NCBI GenBank assembly: GCA_963832725.1
Contig: CAWHVG010000005.1
Span: 62,001-126,000 of the forward strand
Origin: JAEZBP01 sp963832725
GTDB taxonomy: Bacteria > Myxococcota_A > Polyangia > Polyangiales > Sandaracinaceae
Length of the DNA: 64,000 bases
Reading direction: 5' to 3'
Shown: one piece after another, positions 1-8,888 of the stretch
Layout: each line of letters starts with the position of its first letter
Position numbering within the stretch: the stretch's first letter is position 1
Program-made: the position numbers and the translations under genes
The notes under the pieces: generated by a model
The model's input: only the letters and a program-made list of their open reading frames with translations
Database searches by the model: none
What the model was told of the DNA's origin: nothing

Positions 1-2
1 GG

Positions 3-251
3 GTGCAGAAGGTCCGAGGTGGGGCGAGCGCAGAGCCGCCGGGCGAGGGGCCGATCCTCTGCATGGCCTGGCGGGACCCGAGCACCGGTCGCGCGCGCCG
101 TCATCGGCCGGGCGCCGCCGAGCTGGCCGCGCTGGCCGTGGCGACCGGCGACGCCACCGAGGAGGCCGTCGTGAGCGCCGGCGTGGACGCGGCGGCGCTG
201 CGAACCGCGCGCATCGAGCTGACGCGGCGAGGGATCCTCGGAGGGGACTGA
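3..251 (+). CDS. C-terminal part of an unrecognised protein
   Basis: This frame is open from the window edge, so it may be the end of a longer gene. The last 45 residues are a regular Ala-rich helical stretch ending in a basic RRGILGGD tail. I recognise no family. The stop TGA shares one base with the ATG of the next gene (TGATG), which suggests translational coupling with the haem protein that follows. The first 30 residues look less protein-like and may not be translated as drawn. Confidence 0.4.
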   Translation: MQKVRGGASAEPPGEGPILCMAWRDPSTGRARRHRPGAAELAALAVATGDATEEAVVSAGVDAAALRTARIELTRRGILGGD

Positions 252-1255
252 TGAACCGCTACGTCGTACAGATGGCGCTCGGCTTCGCCGTCGTCGCCCT
301 CGGCGCATGGGCGGCGACGCGCTTCGTCGGGACGGAGCCCGCCTGGAAGCAGCACGCGGCGAGCGACGATCCGGATCTGATCCCGATCCGCATCGACGAT
401 CCGGCCCGCCACTACCGCGAAGGCGGCTTCGTCGAGCTGATGACGCCGATCGCGCCGCCGACGAAGCGGGACGGATCGGACAAGATCGAGGTCTTCCTGC
501 GCATCCCGGACGGCGAGGCGATCGATCCTTCGCTCCGCCTCCCCCCCGGGAGCGTGGCCGACCGGGTGGAGAGCCTGGCGCTGCGCGGCGGGGGATGGAC
601 CGTCGGCGACATCCGCGGGGCGCGCATCGGCGAGGACGGGACGCGCTGGCTGCGTCTCCTTCGTCCGGAGCGGGCGGGACCCGGCTCGCCGCTCGTCGGC
701 TACGAGTGGCCCGAAGATCGCGCGGATCTCGGTCGCCTGGCCCACGCGCGGCTGGCGGGACTGATGCGCGCGGGCGGGGGCGCGGTGAGCCCGCGCGGCG
801 ACCGCGAGAGCATGGCCTCGCTCTTCATGAGCCGCGGCGACTGCCTCGAGTGTCACGGGCGCGATCGGCCGCTCCACCGCCGCATGGGCCAGCCCGGACC
901 CTTCGGGCCGACGGACCCGAACGGCTTCTACACGCCGGCCGCCGTGCTGCGCGATTGGGCGCCGCTCGAGCGCTACCGCCCGCGGGACCTGAACCACCTG
1001 CGCGAGCACGTGCGCATCGACTGCGGCGGCGAGCCGGCGGCGCGGCGCGAGGACGGTCGCGGCGCGGTGTGGTTCGAGTGCCAGGACGGGAGCGTGCCAA
1101 TCGGGCGGATCGACCTGGCGGCGGCGCTGGCGGCCGGCAATCGTCGCGCCGCGGGGACGTGCCGCGCGCGCCGATATCTGCTGGACCGGATGAGCCCGGA
1201 GGCGCGACCCCGCTTTTCGGCGCTCGCGACAGAGTGTGCCGACCGAGCAGAGTAG
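251..1255 (+). CDS. membrane-anchored mono-haem c-type protein
   Basis: The protein has 334 residues. Residues 5-26 form one hydrophobic segment, either a membrane anchor or an uncleaved signal, and the rest would be outside the cytoplasm. A single CxxCH haem-c motif (CLECH) lies near residue 199, in the middle of the chain. No other family domain is recognisable. The gene is coupled to the upstream ORF (TGATG) and lies 160 bp before a second CxxCH lipoprotein, so both probably belong to a small extracytoplasmic redox cluster. The substrate is unknown. The haem motif is seen in the sequence; electron transfer is inferred. Confidence 0.65.
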   Translation: MNRYVVQMALGFAVVALGAWAATRFVGTEPAWKQHAASDDPDLIPIRIDDPARHYREGGFVELMTPIAPPTKRDGSDKIEVFLRIPDGEAIDPSLRLPPGSVADRVESLALRGGGWTVGDIRGARIGEDGTRWLRLLRPERAGPGSPLVGYEWPEDRADLGRLAHARLAGLMRAGGGAVSPRGDRESMASLFMSRGDCLECHGRDRPLHRRMGQPGPFGPTDPNGFYTPAAVLRDWAPLERYRPRDLNHLREHVRIDCGGEPAARREDGRGAVWFECQDGSVPIGRIDLAAALAAGNRRAAGTCRARRYLLDRMSPEARPRFSALATECADRAE

Positions 1256-1272
1256 TTCCGAAGGGCCGAAGT

Positions 1273-1378
1273 CCGTTCCGGGCTCGCGGCAACGCAGACA
1301 CGGGGACGTCGGGCATTCGGTGCGCCGAGGCCCGAACGAAGTGCAGGTTCGTGCTACTTGCACGAGAATCCGGAACGG
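1273..1378. repeat. 106-bp element with 9-bp terminal inverted repeats, copy 1
   Basis: The element starts CCGTTCCGG and ends CCGGAACGG, a perfect inverted repeat. Near its right end is the hairpin TCGTGC-TACTT-GCACGA. A relative of the same length lies at 62302-62406 in the opposite orientation; GGTTCGTGCTRCTT sits 19 bp from the end in both. It is MITE-like and carries no gene. Confidence 0.5.
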
Positions 1379-1416
1379 AGCGCGGGCCGGACTGGCAACG
1401 CGCCGAGGAGACGACG

Positions 1417-1980
1417 ATGAAGAGCCGAAGGTGGGGGTTTGTGATCGTGGCCGTGCTCGCGAGCGCGTGCGGGAGCAGCCCGACGGGCGATGACGGCGGA
1501 GCCAACGCGACGCATGATGGCGGCGGAGGGGGCGGGATCCCGCAGGACCAGATCGTGGCCCGCATCGCCGCGTTCGACACGAGCGGGGACTTCACCCAGG
1601 TGAACGCGACGCCCTTCGTGTCGCAGCACGCCTCCGCGGCGGCCGTGAACGTCTGGGCGTCCAGCGAGGCGCTGGATACCTACACCGGCATCGATCCGAC
1701 CGACACCAGCGCCACCGTGGACTCCTTCCCGGCCGGCTCGATCCTCATCAAGGAGATGCTCGACGCGTCGGGGACGCGCACCGGCCTCACGGCGATGGCC
1801 AAAGGCGGCGAGGGCGGCAGCCCCGACGCCGGCAACTGGTGGTGGGGCCGCCTCGACGCGAGCGGTGCGCTGGTGCAGGGCGGCACCATCTCGTTCTGCA
1901 TCGACTGCCACGGCAACGCCAGCAACATGCTGCAGCGCACCGACTGGGTGAACGGCGTCGCGCTCGACAACCGCATGTAG
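1417..1980 (+). CDS. cytochrome P460-like lipoprotein with C-terminal CxxCH
   Basis: The protein has 187 residues and starts at ATG 1417 behind GAGGAG. A lipobox (VLASAC) near residue 17 predicts lipid anchoring, and an Asp/Gly-rich linker follows. The C-terminal half resembles the cytochrome P460 fold: a FPAGSILIKEM strand, a NWWWGRLDASG segment, then CIDCH, which would bind haem c through two cysteines. P460-type proteins detoxify or oxidise small nitrogen compounds in some bacteria. The substrate here cannot be told from sequence. The family call rests on the FPxGxxxxKE...CxxCH layout only. Confidence 0.6.
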   Translation: MKSRRWGFVIVAVLASACGSSPTGDDGGANATHDGGGGGGIPQDQIVARIAAFDTSGDFTQVNATPFVSQHASAAAVNVWASSEALDTYTGIDPTDTSATVDSFPAGSILIKEMLDASGTRTGLTAMAKGGEGGSPDAGNWWWGRLDASGALVQGGTISFCIDCHGNASNMLQRTDWVNGVALDNRM

Positions 1981-2014
1981 CCCGGCTCTTCAGCGGCGCC
2001 TCGCCACCGCGAAA

Positions 2015-2029
2015 GTGAACGAGGTTCAC
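2015..2029. promoter_or_regulatory. 15-bp palindrome GTGAAC-GAG-GTTCAC
   Basis: This is a perfect 6-bp inverted repeat with a 3-bp spacer, lying between the convergent P460-like gene and the ABC gene. The same arms with other spacers occur twice at 44.5 kb. Here it may simply act as a terminator-like hairpin. Confidence 0.35.
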
Positions 2030-2136
2030 GAAACGCGAGGCGGGGCGTCAGCTAATTGTCATTTGTTCTCAGTGGGTTGCGAGCCTGACGTGAAGAACGT
2101 GCACTTTTCTCGCGCCCGGCGAGGGCGAGCCGCGGC

Positions 2137-3966
2137 TCACTGATAGGCGCTGGCCTGCGTCTCGAAGAGCTGCGCGTAGATGCCGCCCGCTGCGATCAGC
2201 GCGTCGTGGCTGCCGCTCTCGATCACGCGCCCGCGCTCGAGCACCAGGATGCGATCGGCGATGCGCGCCGTGGCCAGCCGGTGGGAGACGATGACGCCCA
2301 TCCGGCCGTCGAGGATCGCGGCCAGGCGGTCGTCGAGCTCGGCCTGCCGCTTGGGATCGGCGGCGCTGGTCGGCTCGTCGAAGATCAGGAGATCGGTCCC
2401 TCGCTTGACCAGGGCCCGGGCGAACGCGATGCGCTGCCACTCGCCGCCGCTCAGCTCCTGACCGCCGCGGAACGACTTGCCGAGGCGGGTGCGGAAGCCC
2501 TCCGGAAGCGACGCCACGAGCTCGTCGGCCATCGCGGACTGCGCCGCGCGCGTCCAGGCCTCTTCGTCGTCGAAGCGCGCCGGATCGCCCGCGCCCACGT
2601 TCTCGCCGACCGTCAGCTTGTAGCGGTTGAAGTCCTGGAAGAGCACCGACATGCGCGCCCGCAGCGCGTCCTCGCTCCACTCGCTCAGCTCGCGGCCGTC
2701 GAGCATCACGCGCCCCTCTGCCGGCGCGTAGCGTCGGGTGAGCAGCTTCACCAACGTCGACTTTCCGCTCCCGTTGTGGCCCACGATCGCAAGCACCTCG
2801 CCGGGCGCGACGTGGAAGCTCACGTCGGAGAGCGCGTCGCGCTCGCTGCCGGGGTAGCGGAAGGTGAGAGCCTCCACCCGCAGCCCGTCGTCCGGGCTCA
2901 GCCCTTCGTCCGCGATGCCGCCCTCGGACGGCACCGGATGCCGCAAGAACGCGTCGAGGTTCTCGAGGTAGAGGGCGTCCTCGTACACCCCGCCGAGCGC
3001 CGTCAGCGCGGCGCTCACCGCCGACTGCCCCTGCCGGAACACCACCAGGTACATCGTCATCTGGCCGACGCTGAGGATGCCGCCGATCGTGTCGACGACG
3101 ATCCAGAGGTAGGCGCCGAAGAACGCGCCCGCCGCCAGCAGACCGAGCACCAGGCCCCACACGTGGCGCCGGATGGCGATGCCCCGATCCTGATCGTAGA
3201 GGCGGTGGAAGGTCTCGTCGTAGCGCGACAGAAGGAGCCCGCCGAGGCCGAAGAAGCCGACCTCCTTGGCGCTGTCCTCGCGGGTCAGCAGGGTCTCGAC
3301 GTAGTGCCGCTCGCGGTTCTCGGGCGTGTGGCGGCGGAAGAAACGAAAGGCCTCCTGGGAGAAGCGCGCCTCGGCCACGAACGAGGGCACGCCCGCGACG
3401 ATCAGCACGACCACCGCCCACGGCGAGAGCTGCGCGAGGATGCCGACGTAGCCGACGAGCGCCACGCCGTAGCGGGCCAGCGTGAAGGTACGCGTGACCA
3501 GGCTGAGCGGGCGGACCGTGGCCTCGCGCCGGGCCTCCTCCATGCGGTCGTTGAGGGCGGGATCTTCGAAGTCTGCGAGCCCGAGCGTGATGGCCTTGTC
3601 GAGGATGGAGCGCGTGACGGCATGGGCGAGCCGCGCCTTGAGCAGGCTCTGGCTGAACGCGAGCCCGCGGTTGGCGGCGACCAGCGCCCCGGCCAGGACC
3701 GCTTCGGCGCCGATGGCCCAGAGCGCGACGGTGCGCGCGCCCGGCGTCCCGGCCGCAGCCGCGATCACCTGGTCGACCACGATGCGGGCCACGTAGGCCG
3801 CGCCCGCCGGTGCGATGCCGGCGACCAGGGTCGAGATGGCGAGCAGCGCGGTCAGCCCGGGGCTCGTCCGCCAGACCAAGCGCACGCCGGCCAGCGAGTG
3901 GATCAGCGCGCTCCACGGGCGCCGCTCATCGCGCGCCATCGCCCTCCCCTTCCCAGCGCCGGCCAT
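2137..3966 (-). CDS. ABC exporter, fused membrane and ATPase domains
   Basis: This is a 609-residue half-transporter. Residues 20-340 hold about six hydrophobic helices of an exporter-type transmembrane domain. Residues 370-600 are the ATPase: Walker A GHNGSGKST, signature LSGGEWQR, Walker B LLIFDEPTSA and H-loop VIVSHR are all intact. It would work as a dimer in the inner membrane. The substrate is unknown. The start overlaps the end of the upstream membrane protein by 41 bp; an alternative ATG at 3939 shortens the overlap to 14 bp. The two genes probably form an operon. Confidence 0.85.
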   Translation of the reverse strand: MAGAGKGRAMARDERRPWSALIHSLAGVRLVWRTSPGLTALLAISTLVAGIAPAGAAYVARIVVDQVIAAAAGTPGARTVALWAIGAEAVLAGALVAANRGLAFSQSLLKARLAHAVTRSILDKAITLGLADFEDPALNDRMEEARREATVRPLSLVTRTFTLARYGVALVGYVGILAQLSPWAVVVLIVAGVPSFVAEARFSQEAFRFFRRHTPENRERHYVETLLTREDSAKEVGFFGLGGLLLSRYDETFHRLYDQDRGIAIRRHVWGLVLGLLAAGAFFGAYLWIVVDTIGGILSVGQMTMYLVVFRQGQSAVSAALTALGGVYEDALYLENLDAFLRHPVPSEGGIADEGLSPDDGLRVEALTFRYPGSERDALSDVSFHVAPGEVLAIVGHNGSGKSTLVKLLTRRYAPAEGRVMLDGRELSEWSEDALRARMSVLFQDFNRYKLTVGENVGAGDPARFDDEEAWTRAAQSAMADELVASLPEGFRTRLGKSFRGGQELSGGEWQRIAFARALVKRGTDLLIFDEPTSAADPKRQAELDDRLAAILDGRMGVIVSHRLATARIADRILVLERGRVIESGSHDALIAAGGIYAQLFETQASAYQ

Positions 3967-5350
3967 CCTCGCTGACGAACGCGCCGCCCGCGCAGGGGGC
4001 GATGCGGAAGCGGCTTCCTTCCGTGCTCAACGCGCCGCGCGCCACGGCCACGGGATCGCTCCACGAGAGTCGCCCGTGCTCGCGCCGGAGCACGCGGGCG
4101 AGCGGCAGATCGGTGCGCCGACCGCGCCCGACGGCCAGCGTCGTCCCCGCCACCGCGAGCTGCAGATCGGCCGCGCCATCGAGGGGCGGCATCGCTTCGC
4201 AGCGGCCGTCGTCGCACACGGCGCCGCGCCATCCCTCGTCCTCGATCCACGCCACGGCCAACGTGCGGTCGTCGCAGGCCACGATCGGGCTCGAGCCGAG
4301 CGCCGGCATGGGGACGGGCTCCACCGCATCGCTCGCGCCGTCCCAGCGCGCCCAGAAGCGCCGCGCGCCACGCGAGAGCACGAGGTGCGCCTGGCTCCTG
4401 CCGCGGCAGAGCGCGAGAGCATCGAAGGGCGCCCCGTCGCCGACGGACACGCTCGGTCCGTCTTCGTCCGCGTCGAGCGCCCGCCGCGTGACGCGAGGGG
4501 CATCGGCGGCCAGCCAGAGCAGCGTGTGCGCGTCCCAGAGCACCGGCTGGCCTGCGCCCAGGCGCGAGAGCGCGCGCACCTCCGTTCCTTCGGCGGAAGC
4601 CGTCGCGAGCTCGAACGCGCCGTCCGGTCCCGCGCTCAGCCTGAGGCTGCGCTCGCCCTCGGTGAGCTCGTCGACCAACGACGCGCCGGGCGCCGGGAAG
4701 GGCCGCCGGGTCCCGCTCACCGGCGGGCAGGCGAGCGAGTCGAGGACCGTCCCTGCCGGCATGCCCGTGTCCGGCACGGCGTACTCCTCAGCGTCGTACT
4801 CGGCGCCGGAGGGCATCACCGCGTCCAGCCGCGCGATGGGCTCGATCAGGGCGCGCGCCCGAGCGCGGGTCTCGCCGACCGCGAGCTCTGCCGGTCCGGG
4901 CGGGCCTGGCTGCAGCACGCGCGGGGCCAACACGTCGAGCGTCTCGATCGCGTCCTCGGGATCGCCGTTCAGGATCGAGCGGTCCGCGCGCAAGCTAGGG
5001 AAGAGGGCCGCGCACCGACCGGGCCAGAGCGCGTCCGGATCGGGCTCCTCGTCCGCCTCCGACGCCGCGGCCAGCGTCTGTACCAGCTGCCGGTCCAGCG
5101 CGCCCTGGATCGCGCCGGCCGCCTCGCCGCGCCCGATCGGAGTGCCCAGCAGGCAGTGGCGCGCCACGTCCCACTGTTCACCCACCCACTGCCGCGAGAG
5201 GGTCGCGGTCTGCTCGTTTTGGTGCGCCGCGTCGAACGCCAGCATCGCCGCCACGCCGCCGATGACCACGGCGCCGGCGAGGAAGCGGTTCCGGGTCGCG
5301 GTCGGGCTCGTGGGCACCGCCGGGGTATGCCCCGCTCCCGCGCCCTTCAC
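3926..5350 (-). CDS. single-pass membrane protein of unknown function
   Basis: I place the start at GTG 5350, because the longer open frame upstream has no protein-like composition. This gives 474 residues: a Pro/Thr-rich cytoplasmic stub, one transmembrane helix (residues 20-38, LAGAVVIGGVAAML), then a large extracytoplasmic region. That region has scattered cysteines and repeated short beta-like segments of the form VLWDAHTLLWLAADAP, perhaps a propeller. No family is recognised. It overlaps the ABC exporter that follows on the same strand, so it may be an accessory protein of that exporter. Confidence 0.55.
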   Translation of the reverse strand: MKGAGAGHTPAVPTSPTATRNRFLAGAVVIGGVAAMLAFDAAHQNEQTATLSRQWVGEQWDVARHCLLGTPIGRGEAAGAIQGALDRQLVQTLAAASEADEEPDPDALWPGRCAALFPSLRADRSILNGDPEDAIETLDVLAPRVLQPGPPGPAELAVGETRARARALIEPIARLDAVMPSGAEYDAEEYAVPDTGMPAGTVLDSLACPPVSGTRRPFPAPGASLVDELTEGERSLRLSAGPDGAFELATASAEGTEVRALSRLGAGQPVLWDAHTLLWLAADAPRVTRRALDADEDGPSVSVGDGAPFDALALCRGRSQAHLVLSRGARRFWARWDGASDAVEPVPMPALGSSPIVACDDRTLAVAWIEDEGWRGAVCDDGRCEAMPPLDGAADLQLAVAGTTLAVGRGRRTDLPLARVLRREHGRLSWSDPVAVARGALSTEGSRFRIAPCAGGAFVSEDGRRWEGEGDGAR

Positions 5351-5476
5351 AAGAGCCGCCGCGTGTTCCGGCCTCCGCCCGGCGCCCGCTTCGTCAGAGC
5401 ACTGCGGCCCGAGCAGCTCTGACGAGCCACCCCCCGGGACCTCGGAGTCGGGAGGCCCCTCCGGTAGACTCGCGTC

Positions 5477-6386
5477 ATGAAGGCGACGACGACCTCGCTG
5501 GCGCTCCTCTTCGCGCTCTCGCTCTCGGCCTGCGGCGGCGGCGGCGACGGAGGCGACGCCGGCCACGGCGGGCAACCCGATCATCCTCTCGCGTGCGTCG
5601 AGCATCCACATCAAGATGCGCTCCGACACCATGGGTGACGTGAGCGGCCTCGTCGTCGAGAACAACTACTTCGTCGAGGGCGAAATCGGCGTCTCCCTCG
5701 GGGGCAACACCAGCGATCCCTTCCGCTTCACGTCGAGCATGATCCGGCGCAACGTGCTGAGCGACATCGGGCGGAGCCAGCCCACCGGTCGAACGCTGGC
5801 GTGGGGCATCGAGCTGACGGACAACGACGGCGCGACCATCCAGGACAACCTCCTGCTCGACCAGGACACGCCCGGGGTCGGGAACGCGTACGCGATCCGG
5901 ATCGGAGGCGGCACGGAGCGCGACGTGAGCGTGGAGACGAACCTCTTCTACCGGATCCAGACTCACGCGTTGATCGCCCGCCCGGACAGTGGACACGAGT
6001 CCATCACCGTGTCGAACAACCGCTTCGTCGATCCCGACCAGGGCTCCTGCCTCGTCGACCACAGCGGCGCGTTCGACGCCTACACGTACTCCGGGAACAC
6101 GTACTTCAGCTCCGCCGACGCGGCGGCGTGGTTCTGCCTGAACGGGAGCACGGTCGCGCTCAGCGATTGGCAGAGCGCGAGTGGCGAGGCCGACGCGACG
6201 GCGCTGGCGTCGCCGCCGAGCTTCGCGGAGCCGGATCGAAGCGTGGAGACCTACGCAGGCACGATCGGCGTCGGGAGCACGCTCCCGGACTTCCTGGCCG
6301 TCGCGCGGCTGCAGAGCCGGCTGACCTGGCGTGACGATCTCACGGCGCCCGCGCTCAACGACTACATCCGCGCCGGATTCGAATGA
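5477..6386 (+). pseudogene. lipoprotein with right-handed beta-helix, frame-broken
   Basis: ATG 5477 opens a clear lipoprotein signal (LALLFALSLSAC) that ends at a TGA near 5638. The beta-helix part lies in another frame, open to 6386; its ATG 5616 is internal. That part has repeating VVENNYF/VSNNRF/IQDNLLL rungs typical of parallel beta-helix (pectate-lyase or NosD-like) proteins. A one-base slip in the GGC run around 5540-5570 would join the two, but the result would be short. Either an internal deletion removed most of the N-terminal domain or the assembly is wrong. The substrate is unknown; such proteins often bind or cut polysaccharide. Confidence 0.55.
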
Positions 6387-6629
6387 GGTCGTGCGCAAGC
6401 GGTGACGCGCTCCGGCGGCTCGCGGGAGAGCTCGAGACCGCGGCGATCGGGATCCGCGATGGGCTCGCAATCCGCGGGGCCATCGCCGTGAAGCTCCCGC
6501 GGCGCCGCGACATGCAGGAAGCGCGATGGGCAGCGACGCGCGTTCTCGCAGACTCGAGCACTTCTGACCGTCCCGCCGGGGGATGACGCACGTCCACCAC
6601 GCACGTTCATGGACGAGCGGTCGCGCGCG

Positions 6630-7511
6630 CTACGCGGTCGGGAGCCCGGCGGCGATCTCGAACGCGCGGGCCAGGGCCTCGGCGTTGCCGAAGCGCCCCT
6701 CGCGCGCCTTGCTCATGGCCTGCGCGATGACGTCGGCGACGTCCGGAGGGACGGAGGGCGCCAGGCTTCGCAAGGGCGGCGCGTTGCCCATCACGATGTC
6801 CATCATCAGCTTGCCGGGGACCTTGCCCTCGAAGGGCGGGCGTCCGGCGAGGCACTGGTAGAGCAGGACCCCGAACGCGTAGGTGTCGATGCGCTCGTCC
6901 AGCTCGCCTTTGCCGGTGAGGAGCTCCGGCGCCATGTAGGCGGGCGTCCCGATCAGCTCGCCGGTCCGCGTCAGGCGCTCGAGGCCCAGGACCTTCGAGA
7001 GCCCGAAGTCGAGCAGCTTGACGACGGAGTCGCCGTCCTCGAGGAGGAAGACGTTGGCCGGTTTGAGGTCGCCGTGGATCACGCCGTGGGCGTGCGCCGC
7101 CCCGAGCCCGGACGCGACACCGCGGGCGATGGCCGCGACGTCCGCGACGGCGAGCGCGCCCTCTCGGGTGATGCGCTCGTGGAGCGTCTCGCCGCGCAAG
7201 AGCTCGATCACGGTGAAGAGCAGCTCGTCGTCGTCGGTGCCGACGTCGAAGATGCGGACGATGGACGGATGGTCCAGCGCGCGGAGCACCGACGACTCGC
7301 GCCGGAAGCGCCGCCGGACGTCGCGGTCTTCGGTGAGCTCGGGGTGGAGGAGCTTCAGCGCGACTCGGCGGCCGTCTCGCGTGTCCTCGGCCTCGTACAC
7401 CGCGCCCATGCCGCCCGCGGCGATCGAGCGGGTGAGCCGATAGCGGCCGCCCATCGTCGCGCCGACGGGCGGGAGGCTCTGTCGTCCCGGCCCGCTGGAA
7501 GAAGCGCTCAT
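6630..7511 (-). CDS. Hanks-type Ser/Thr protein kinase
   Basis: The protein has 293 residues from ATG 7511; the open frame further upstream is not kinase-like. It is a kinase domain with almost nothing after it: glycine loop AAGGMGAVYE, Lys53, catalytic loop HGDLKPAN (Asp148), DFG at 168-170 and an APE-like MAPELL. The catalytic loop has HGD in place of HRD, so this is a non-RD kinase that should not need activation-loop phosphorylation. There is no transmembrane or sensor domain, so it is probably a soluble kinase taking its input from a partner. No operon partner is visible. Confidence 0.85.
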   Translation of the reverse strand: MSASSSGPGRQSLPPVGATMGGRYRLTRSIAAGGMGAVYEAEDTRDGRRVALKLLHPELTEDRDVRRRFRRESSVLRALDHPSIVRIFDVGTDDDELLFTVIELLRGETLHERITREGALAVADVAAIARGVASGLGAAHAHGVIHGDLKPANVFLLEDGDSVVKLLDFGLSKVLGLERLTRTGELIGTPAYMAPELLTGKGELDERIDTYAFGVLLYQCLAGRPPFEGKVPGKLMMDIVMGNAPPLRSLAPSVPPDVADVIAQAMSKAREGRFGNAEALARAFEIAAGLPTA

Positions 7512-7976
7512 CCTCGGACGGCATCGTTTCGCGCCGACGCACACCGAGTCAAGCGACTGGCAACCTCGGGGCCTCCCTGCCCGAGCCTGCGCGTTCCGGT
7601 GGAGGCGGGCCCGCGCCCAGTGCCCGCCCAGGATGACGAAGCCCGACCACTCGCGGCGAGGCGTTCGGGCCGACGGTGCGCGCACGGCCCAGCAGTCCGT
7701 GAAGTACCGAGCCCGAAGGAAATCAGCGCGCGACGGCCCAGCGGGTGTTCGGGCCGACGAGCGAGCGCTTCCGCATTTGCGAGGAGGAACGGACGCACAG
7801 ACGCGTCGCCCCCCCGAAAGCCGAGGAGCGACATTCCTCGACGGACTGCCAGCACGATCGAACCGGCGCACGAGCTGATCGCTTCGGGGCACCTTTCGAG
7901 AACATGCAAATGGAAGCGAGAAAGTGCCTTGACTGAGTCGAGACCGTGCGCTACCTCGTGAAACAAGGTCGAAGCC
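7512..7976. other. intergenic stretch with short direct repeats
   Basis: No supported gene lies here. GTTCGGGCCGACG occurs twice (near 7664 and 7747), as does CGGCCCAGC, so about 80 bp is imperfectly duplicated. Local GC content drops toward 7900. Confidence 0.35.
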
Positions 7977-8189
7977 ATGTTCTCGTTCGAGCAGACGCGT
8001 AAAGCGAAGGTCCAGGACCAGCCGGTGCTCCGGTTCGGGTCGATGGGGCTCGAGCGCTCATCGCTCGCGCGGCTGGTGCCGGGCAAGCAGGTGTTGGATC
8101 GGCTAGCGCTGCGTGGACTGGCGCTGCGTGGACTGGCCCTGCGTGGGTTGGACGACGCGCTGCTTCTCGATACGGAGGTGGTCTCGTGA
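7977..8189 (+). CDS. possible 70-residue protein with LALRG repeats
   Basis: This small open frame is followed 31 bp later by a strong intrinsic terminator on the same strand, which argues for a transcribed unit. Residues 42-57 repeat LALRG three times, encoded by a 15-bp tandem repeat (8102-8150). No clear ribosome binding site and no family are seen. It could equally be the non-coding leader of an unknown RNA. Confidence 0.25.
   Translation: MFSFEQTRKAKVQDQPVLRFGSMGLERSSLARLVPGKQVLDRLALRGLALRGLALRGLDDALLLDTEVVS
8102..8150 (+). repeat. 15-bp tandem repeat, about three units
   Basis: The unit is GGCGCTGCGTGGACT, the third copy being diverged. It lies inside the possible 70-residue ORF. Confidence 0.5.
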
Positions 8190-8220
8190 TCTAGAGCTCT
8201 CGTCGCTCTGGACCCGCGGG

Positions 8221-8252
8221 ACCGCCCAGGCCATGGCCTCGGGCGGTTTTTT
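8221..8252 (+). terminator. intrinsic terminator
   Basis: A stem ACCGCCC/GGGCGGT encloses the palindrome AGGCCATGGCCT and is followed by a run of six T. It would end transcription coming from 7977-8189. It is one of the clearest terminators in this GC-rich window. Confidence 0.75.
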
Positions 8253-8354
8253 CGTGTCCGGAGCCCGCGTCTGCGGAGCGCCGTGGTCGCTGCGCGGGTC
8301 GCGAGGCCAGCGCCGTGTCCACGGTCGGCGGACTGGCCGCCGTGTCGGGCGCTC

Positions 8355-8422
8355 GCTCGGCTGGGCTCGCTCGACTGGGCTCGCTGGGCCGGGCTCGCTG
8401 GGCCGGGCTCGCTCGGCTGGGA
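8355..8422. repeat. 14-bp imperfect tandem repeat
   Basis: Four to five units of the type GGGCTCGCTSGGCC follow one another. Function unknown. Confidence 0.45.
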
Positions 8423-8506
8423 CGGTCATCCGCGTGTAGGGCGAGCCCGGTTCCTCGGAGCGTTCTGTCGAGCGAGTACGCGCAAGCACAACCAAGAAGA
8501 AAAAGA

Positions 8507-8577
8507 GGTCCGTGACGCTGCTGGGTGGCGGCCCGACTGTCTATCGGGTGGGACGGGTTCGATTCCCGTACGGACCG
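8507..8577 (+). tRNA. tRNA-like, anticodon GTC (Asp), atypical
   Basis: A 7-bp acceptor stem (GGTCCGT/ACGGACC), a 5-bp anticodon stem (CCCGA/TCGGG) and a standard T arm (ACGGG-TTCGATT-CCCGT) fold cleanly. The anticodon GTC is at 8539-8541. Oddities: position 8 is G rather than U, the D stem has only 3 bp with a poor loop, and T follows the anticodon where a purine is usual. No CCA is encoded. Confidence 0.45.
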
Positions 8578-8680
8578 TGCTCTACATTCAATTCGCGACA
8601 TGCGTATCTCGCTCGGCTTTGGCGCATTCAAACGCATCACAGCCACGCGGGCTCATCGTACGCCGCACACCTCGCGCTTC

Positions 8681-8755
8681 ACCCAGGTAGCCCAATCGGC
8701 AGGAGGCACCGGATGGAGAGTCCGGACAGTGTCGGTTCGAATCCGACCCTGGGTA
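8681..8755 (+). tRNA. tRNA-like, anticodon GAG, lacks U33
   Basis: The acceptor is ACCCAGG/CCTGGGT. The D arm is GCC...GGC with a GG-containing loop, the anticodon stem CCGGA/TCCGG and the T arm GTCGG-TTCGAAT-CCGAC. Read normally, the anticodon is GAG (Leu, 8716-8718), but the nearly universal U33 is G and the variable loop is short (class I), unlike bacterial tRNA-Leu. Confidence 0.5.
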
Positions 8756-8761
8756 CTCGCT

Positions 8762-8836
8762 GGCCACGTAGCCCAATCGGCAGGAGGCACTCGGCTCAGA
8801 ATCGAGGACGTGTCGGTTCGAATCCGACCGTGGCCA
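8762..8836 (+). tRNA. tRNA-like, anticodon CAG, class I
   Basis: The acceptor is GGCCACG/CGTGGCC. D arm and T arm are nearly identical to those of the neighbour 7 bp upstream, and the anticodon stem is CTCGG/TCGAG. The anticodon CAG (Leu, 8797-8799) sits in a normal loop with T33 and A37. The short variable region is wrong for a leucine tRNA, so the amino-acid identity is uncertain. Confidence 0.55.
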
Positions 8837-8888
8837 TGATCTCCACGCTCGACTTGGTCGGGCGGACCGGCCGTGCTCGACTTCGGGC

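Noticed and set aside
2056..2072. Second Fur-like site TTGTCATTTGTTCTCAG
   Set aside because: It resembles the box at 46452 but lies between convergent genes with no promoter to control.
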